A DNA stretch of 18,516 nt from CAYWGR01 sp964458015 (GTDB lineage Bacteria > Planctomycetota > Planctomycetia > Pirellulales > Thermoguttaceae): the NCBI GenBank assembly GCA_964458015.1, contig CAYWGR010000111.1, forward strand, positions 1 to 18,516. Direction: 5' to 3'. Shown here in pieces: positions 14,411-18,516 of this stretch; the first letter of the stretch is position 1; the number at the start of each line of letters is the position of its first letter. The notes beneath the pieces were generated by a model, which worked only from the letters and a program-made list of their open reading frames with translations, made no database searches and was not told the origin of the DNA. The translations under genes were made by a program, and so were the position numbers.

Positions 14411-14590
14411 GAGTGAAGAAAATTCACTCTCGTTCCGAAGCTTTACCTTTCACTCTCATTTCAAAGCTCCAGCTTCGGAACGTCCGTTTTTTGAAGCACT
14501 GCTTCGGTTGTCTTGAAAGGGTTACGCTGCTGGACTAGTCAGGAAGCGGAGCTTCTGAAAAGTGCGTTCCCAAGCCGGAGCTTGGGAACG
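14411..14590. repeat. Cluster of short palindromes in the proC-rhamnosidase spacer
   Basis: Several hairpins follow each other: GAGTGAA/TTCACTC (14411-14429, 5-nt loop); a 12-bp perfect inverted repeat CGTTCCGAAGCT (14431-14442) with AGCTTCGGAACG (14471-14482); GAAGC/GCTTC (14493-14505); an imperfect AGGAAGC/GCTTCTGA hairpin (14539-14558); and the 11-bp stem at 14565-14590. They share the core (G)AAGC/GCTT(C), and two share the arms CGTTCC/GGAACG, so they look like members of one repeat family. Apart from these and the short direct repeat, the 390-bp spacer 14228-14617 shows no gene. Confidence 0.75.
14565..14590 (-). terminator. Strong hairpin, possible terminator of the rhamnosidase gene
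   Basis: CGTTCCCAAGC and GCTTGGGAACG form a perfect 11-bp stem with a 4-nt loop. On the minus strand it begins 27 bp after the rhamnosidase stop and is followed two bases later by TTTT. The T run is short, so it may instead act as an mRNA-stabilising element. It belongs to the local palindrome family. Confidence 0.45.
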
Positions 14591-14617
14591 AGAGAGAATC
14601 AAATTTTATGACCGACG

Positions 14618-17600
14618 TTATTTGCCAAACGGTATGGCAAAGAGATACTCGCCGGCCCCGACCTCGAAGAGCGACTCGCCGCCCTTGCCAGGCAGAGGCT
14701 TGACGCCGGCCACATTCGCTACAGGCTGGCCACCCTCGGTTACCGAGGCGGCGTCGACCGTCGGCAGATACACCGTGGCCGTCGTGTTGGCCGGAACCGT
14801 GACCGCCAGGGTCAGCTTCCCGCCTTCCGTCTTCCACTGGGAAGCAATTTGCCCGTGGATCGAATGGTAGCCCGCTTTGACCCAGGTGAGCCCTTCGGCT
14901 GGTTGCGGCCGAATGATCAGCCGCTGGAAGCCCGGCTCGGCCATGTCGATGCCTGCGGCGGTTTGGAACATCCACCGGGCCACCGCGCCGAACGAGTAGT
15001 GGGCGAACGAATTCATGCCGGGATCTTGGAATCCCTTCTCGGGCGTCCAACCGTCCCACCGCTCCCAAATGCTCGTGGCGCCATGTTTGATCGAGAAGCC
15101 CCACGACGGGAACGTATCGTTCAAGAGCAACTTGTATGCGATCGGCGTGTTGCCGGTGGCCGACAGCGTGGGCATCAAAACGCTGGTGCCCACGAAACCG
15201 GTCGAAAGATGCGTGCCGCGCGCTTGGATATCTTCGACAAGGTAACGAGCCGCGACGGCGCGTTTGTCCTCCGGCAGGAGATCGAACCATAGGGCCATCA
15301 CGTAGCATGTTTGCGTGTTGCCCTTGATGCGAGTATCGGGCGCAACATAGGCCTTGTTGAAGGCGTCTTTAATCTGCTGGAACAGTTCGTCGTACTTGCG
15401 GGCGTCGTCCTGTTTGCCCAAACGCCGGGCGGCATCGGCCGTCAGCCGTGTGCTGTAGGCGAAATAGGCCGTGGCGATGACGTCCAACGGCGTGTCGGCC
15501 TTGATTGAAAGCCAATCGCCGAACCCGGCCGCCGGGCGCAGCAGATCCTTGCTGTTGTTACGGCAATACTCGACCCAGCGGGTCATTGCCGCGTAGTGTT
15601 TTTCCAGGAGCCGCCGATCGTTGTAAACCTGGTAGATGGTCCAGGGGCAGATCGTGCCGGCATCGCCCCAGGCGGCCACGCCGCCGTTGGGATCGACAAT
15701 GCGCGGGGCAACGTCGGGGAACTCGCCGTCGGGCTTCTGCGCGTCTTCCAAATCGACCAGCCACTTCGTATAAAACGCTGCACTATCGGCGTTGTACGTG
15801 CCGGCCCGGACGAACGTCTCGGCGTCGCCGGTCCACCCCAAACGCTCGTCGCGCTGCGGGCAGTCGGTGGGCACCGAAATGTAGTTCGACCGCTGCGTCC
15901 ACACGATGTTTTTATAAAGCTGGTTGATCATCGGACTCGAACACTCGAACGAGCCGACCAAGGGGATATTCGAGTTGATCGCGATGCCTGTGATGGCGTC
16001 TTGCACAGGCTTGCCGGGATAGCCGGTTACCTCGACATAGCGGAAGCCGTGGAAGGTGAACCGGGGCTGCCAAACCTCTTCGTCGATGCCGCGCAATACA
16101 TAGGTATCCACGACGCGGGCCTCGCGGAGGTTCGTCGTGTAGATCGTTCCATCGGGATTCAGCACTTCGGCGAAACGCAGAACCACTTTCGTGCCTGCGG
16201 GACCGCGAACTTTCAGCCGAGCGAAACCGGCAAAGTTCTGGCCCAGGTCAAACACATAGACGCCGGGCTTGGGCTCGGTGATTTTTTGGGCCGGAAGGAC
16301 GCTCGTCTCGCGTATATTAACGCCGGGGAATGCCTGAAGCAGGGCGGGAATCTTTTCCGTCACAGCCACCGGTTTCCAGGCCGAGGCGTTCAGGCCGGGC
16401 GAGGTCCAACCGCGGATTTCCTTGGTGGCGTCGTAGGTTTCGCCCGCCAGAAACTCACCCTCGACATACGGTCCATAAGCCGTGGTCCAGGTTTCGTCGG
16501 TGGCGATGGTTTGGATCGTGCCGTCGGCCATTTCGATTTCAAGTTGAGCGAAAAGGCGCGGACGATCGCCGTAATGATTGCGCATCTTCTGCCAGCCCAC
16601 ACCGCCCGAATACCAACCGGCGCCCAGGACGCCGCCGATGGCGTTTGCACCGTTCGCGCGAATCAGCTCGGTCACGTCGTAGGTGTTGTAGTAGACACGT
16701 TTTTTGTAGTCGGTCCAGTCGGGTGTGAAGTAATCGTTGCCGACGGCACGGCCGTTGACATACAGGCGATAGATGCCCAACGCACTGCCGTAGACGGTGG
16801 CTCGGCGAATAGCGCCTGGCACCTGGAACTCTTTGCGGAACAGGGGGCAGGCGCTGTATTGAACATTTGCCAGGTTTGGCGCTTTCACAACACCCCAGGG
16901 CCCTTCGCCCAACTTGGCAAACTGCACGGCCGCGGGCCATTGCGAATCGTCGAATCCAGGAGCGTTCCAATTGCCTTCCGCTTTTATGGCCGACTTCCAT
17001 GTAGCATCGATCAGCTTGACGATCGGCTCACCGGCGTCGAACAGGATCTCCAGTTTTCCGAGAAGTCCGGCCGGATTGGGAGCCTCGCCGCCATTGGTGA
17101 CCACCACGGCCAGCGTGTTCGGCTTGCCGATGAGGAGATTTGGTTTGACGTCGACGGCCGCTGGCCCACCGCCTGCGCGAACCGATACGCCATTGATGAA
17201 CAATTCCAGGCTGTCGTCGCCGGTAATCGCGAAAACGGCTTGCTGGATCGTCTTGCCTTCGGGGATGGTCACAGAGCTGCGGAAAAAGCGTGGTCCCGGC
17301 AGTGCATTTTGAGCTGCGTTGACGCCCGGCTCGGCGGCCCAAATCCAGACGCAACCGTCGAACGTGGGCGATGCCGGGGGTTTAGGCGTGCCTGGGTAGA
17401 CCATCGGCCCTTCAAGACCGATCCACTTGGCCTTAACGTCTTCGGGCTTCAGAAGACCCATCGTCCAGAGAGCCGGCGCACTGTCGGCGGTCTGTTTGCC
17501 TTCAGCGTCCCAGAGACGAACCTTCCAGAAACATTGCATCCGCGATTCGAGCGGTTTGCCGGCATAGACGATCTGCGTGGATTGGTCGGACACGACTTTT

Positions 17601-17854
17601 CCACTGTCCCAAAGGTCGGCCTCGTTGGCCGCCAGTTTTTCGGCCGTGCCGGCCACAAGAACCTGATAGGCGGTTTGCTTAGCGCCGCGGCGAGCGTCTT
17701 TCATTTCCCAAAACAATCGCGGTTGGACGATATCGATGCCCAACGGATTGACGCGGTACTCGCATCGCAAATAATCGGCCGCAGCAGGACTCTCCGCCGC
17801 TTGAACCGAGGGGGCGGCCAATAGGCCGATCAAGACAACAAGCATCGTTCGCAT
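14618..17854 (-). CDS. Secreted alpha-L-rhamnosidase, GH78
   Basis: This 1078-aa enzyme releases terminal alpha-L-rhamnose from glycosides or polysaccharides. Signal peptide MRTMLVVLIGLLAAPSVQAA (1-20) directs it to the periplasm or outside. Order: Ig/Fn3-like domain (about 25-145, with NPLGIDIVQPRLFWEM); an extra domain of about 160 residues (150-320, GDDSLELFINGV) that looks like a jelly-roll carbohydrate-binding module; Bac_rhamnosid_N domain (about 330-490, RLYVNGRAVGNDYFTPDWTDY); beta domain (about 510-620); (alpha/alpha)6 catalytic barrel (about 630-975); C-terminal beta domain. The signature TDCPQRDERLGWTGD starts near 663 with E670 as the likely general acid; E931 in SIWERW is the likely base. 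GGAG upstream supports the start. It lies 200 bp after rhaT, a fitting pathway partner. Confidence 0.95.
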   Translation of the reverse strand: MRTMLVVLIGLLAAPSVQAAESPAAADYLRCEYRVNPLGIDIVQPRLFWEMKDARRGAKQTAYQVLVAGTAEKLAANEADLWDSGKVVSDQSTQIVYAGKPLESRMQCFWKVRLWDAEGKQTADSAPALWTMGLLKPEDVKAKWIGLEGPMVYPGTPKPPASPTFDGCVWIWAAEPGVNAAQNALPGPRFFRSSVTIPEGKTIQQAVFAITGDDSLELFINGVSVRAGGGPAAVDVKPNLLIGKPNTLAVVVTNGGEAPNPAGLLGKLEILFDAGEPIVKLIDATWKSAIKAEGNWNAPGFDDSQWPAAVQFAKLGEGPWGVVKAPNLANVQYSACPLFRKEFQVPGAIRRATVYGSALGIYRLYVNGRAVGNDYFTPDWTDYKKRVYYNTYDVTELIRANGANAIGGVLGAGWYSGGVGWQKMRNHYGDRPRLFAQLEIEMADGTIQTIATDETWTTAYGPYVEGEFLAGETYDATKEIRGWTSPGLNASAWKPVAVTEKIPALLQAFPGVNIRETSVLPAQKITEPKPGVYVFDLGQNFAGFARLKVRGPAGTKVVLRFAEVLNPDGTIYTTNLREARVVDTYVLRGIDEEVWQPRFTFHGFRYVEVTGYPGKPVQDAITGIAINSNIPLVGSFECSSPMINQLYKNIVWTQRSNYISVPTDCPQRDERLGWTGDAETFVRAGTYNADSAAFYTKWLVDLEDAQKPDGEFPDVAPRIVDPNGGVAAWGDAGTICPWTIYQVYNDRRLLEKHYAAMTRWVEYCRNNSKDLLRPAAGFGDWLSIKADTPLDVIATAYFAYSTRLTADAARRLGKQDDARKYDELFQQIKDAFNKAYVAPDTRIKGNTQTCYVMALWFDLLPEDKRAVAARYLVEDIQARGTHLSTGFVGTSVLMPTLSATGNTPIAYKLLLNDTFPSWGFSIKHGATSIWERWDGWTPEKGFQDPGMNSFAHYSFGAVARWMFQTAAGIDMAEPGFQRLIIRPQPAEGLTWVKAGYHSIHGQIASQWKTEGGKLTLAVTVPANTTATVYLPTVDAASVTEGGQPVANVAGVKPLPGKGGESLFEVGAGEYLFAIPFGK

Positions 17855-17927
17855 GATTCTTCTCTCCGAAACAGGAAGGCACGGTTATGTTGGCAGGTAG
17901 CATGAGAAAACAAGAAGGCAAACCGGA

Positions 17928-18024
17928 GATGAACCTGGGTAAATACGGATTCGGTCCATGAGCAGAGCCCCTGCCATGAATCCGCACTGCCCCCGCTCGG
18001 GATCAGTGTTTATCCGCGTTCATC
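17928..18024. repeat. Imperfect inverted repeat of a GATGAAC...TAAA...GAT element
   Basis: A 23-bp element at 17928-17950 matches the reverse complement of 18002-18024 at 18 of 23 positions, with 51 bp between. Both resemble a short 'ACGGATGAACACGGATAAACACTG'-style repeat type split here into two facing copies. They lie in the 200-bp spacer between rhaT and the rhamnosidase gene. No promoter is obvious within them. Confidence 0.6.
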
Positions 18025-18054
18025 CGTGGTTCTTTTCGCTGGATTGACTTCGTT

Positions 18055-18516
18055 TTACGATTTGCTCAGGTATCCGCTATAGCCCGAGATGACCGATGAC
18101 AACACGAGGAAGATCAAGCCGATGGTCAACAGGATTCGGGTACGGGAGCTGGTGTTTTTCCATTCGCCCAGCACGATTGCGAGAACCGTGCTGAACAAGA
18201 TGACACTCGAAAACATCACTGACCACCCGATATACTTCATCGGCCCCATCGCGGGTTCGCCGGTTTTCAAGCAAATGAACTGCGAACACCAAATAGCGCC
18301 GGCCAAGGCGGAGAAGAAAAAGTTGCCGGCCAGCGGGGCACCGGATTTCGTATAGTCGCCTGTGGTGCGATTTTTGATGTTCAGCAGCAAGCTCCATCCG
18401 CCGTTGACGATGAACCCACCCAATAGCACGACGACGAGAACGGGCATTCCTTTCCACGTTTCGGCCGTAATGGGTTCCACGGTTCGCGCGAGTTTTTCGA
18501 GGGTTTCGCCGGCTTG
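18055..18516 (-). CDS. rhaT: L-rhamnose/H+ symporter RhaT, C-terminal part
   Basis: The frame is open to the right edge of the window (no start inside; the GTG at 18480 is internal), giving the last 153 residues, a little under half of a typical 344-aa RhaT. Four transmembrane helices are visible: MPVLVVVLLGGFIVNGGW, NFFFSALAGAIWCSQFICL, a segment around GWSVMFSSVILFSTVLAIVL, and ILLTIGLIFLVLSSVISGY. The LGGFIVN, LAGAIW, EWK and SSxxxGYxGYL patterns are those of RhaT. It imports L-rhamnose across the inner membrane with protons, which suits the secreted rhamnosidase encoded next. The product ends SGYSGYLSKS. Confidence 0.85.
   Translation of the reverse strand, partial: QAGETLEKLARTVEPITAETWKGMPVLVVVLLGGFIVNGGWSLLLNIKNRTTGDYTKSGAPLAGNFFFSALAGAIWCSQFICLKTGEPAMGPMKYIGWSVMFSSVILFSTVLAIVLGEWKNTSSRTRILLTIGLIFLVLSSVISGYSGYLSKS

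Noticed and set aside
15596..17824. Very long plus-strand open frame (742 codons) opposite the rhamnosidase gene
   Set aside because: It is fully antisense to a clear GH78 gene, has no recognisable motif, and is rich in Arg/Gly/His/Asp as expected from the reverse frame of a GC-rich gene.

Overview
This window looks like chromosomal DNA of a planctomycete, most likely a Pirellulales-type lineage. That is an inference from the gene mix, not a database match: secreted ThuA-like and GH78 proteins with Sec- or Tat-type leaders, an EfpL/YeiP-type EF-P paralogue, a divergent RNase HII-like protein, a shortened MnmE-like GTPase, and intergenic DNA full of short hairpins and heptamer repeats. Most genes are GC-rich. 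The two secreted orphan genes at 4.1-6.9 kb look AT-richer.

Layout. (1) 1-1615: a truncated RNase HII-like gene on the minus strand, divergent from an MnmE-like GTPase. (2) 1616-6941: a secreted TPR protein, a two-copy 33-bp hairpin repeat, a small secreted protein, a minus-strand ThuA-like protein with its own terminator and a promoter/palindrome region, and a 401-aa secreted orphan protein. (3) 7007-12044: a tight minus-strand operon that I read as a type VII secretion (WXG100/EssC)-like locus. In transcription order it encodes a 90-aa WXG100-like protein, a 196-aa coiled-coil protein, a 75-aa WXG100-like protein, and a 1298-aa FtsK/SpoIIIE-type membrane ATPase. (4) 12173-14227: minus-strand efpL, an unrecognised 165-aa protein and proC. 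(5) 14228-14617: a gene-free, palindrome-rich spacer. (6) 14618-18516: a secreted GH78 alpha-L-rhamnosidase downstream of the C-terminal half of a RhaT-type L-rhamnose/H+ symporter. Together these form a rhamnoside degradation and uptake module.

The most interesting element is the type VII-like operon. It has two WXG100-like proteins, both with W-x-D instead of W-x-G and both with the family's aromatic residue at W+8. The ATPase has two transmembrane helices, long coiled coils in place of FHA domains, and three ATPase-like modules of which only the middle one keeps clear Walker motifs. No EccB/D/E, EssA/B or YukD-like gene is visible in the window. The complete machine is therefore either minimal, uses unknown partners, or is encoded elsewhere.
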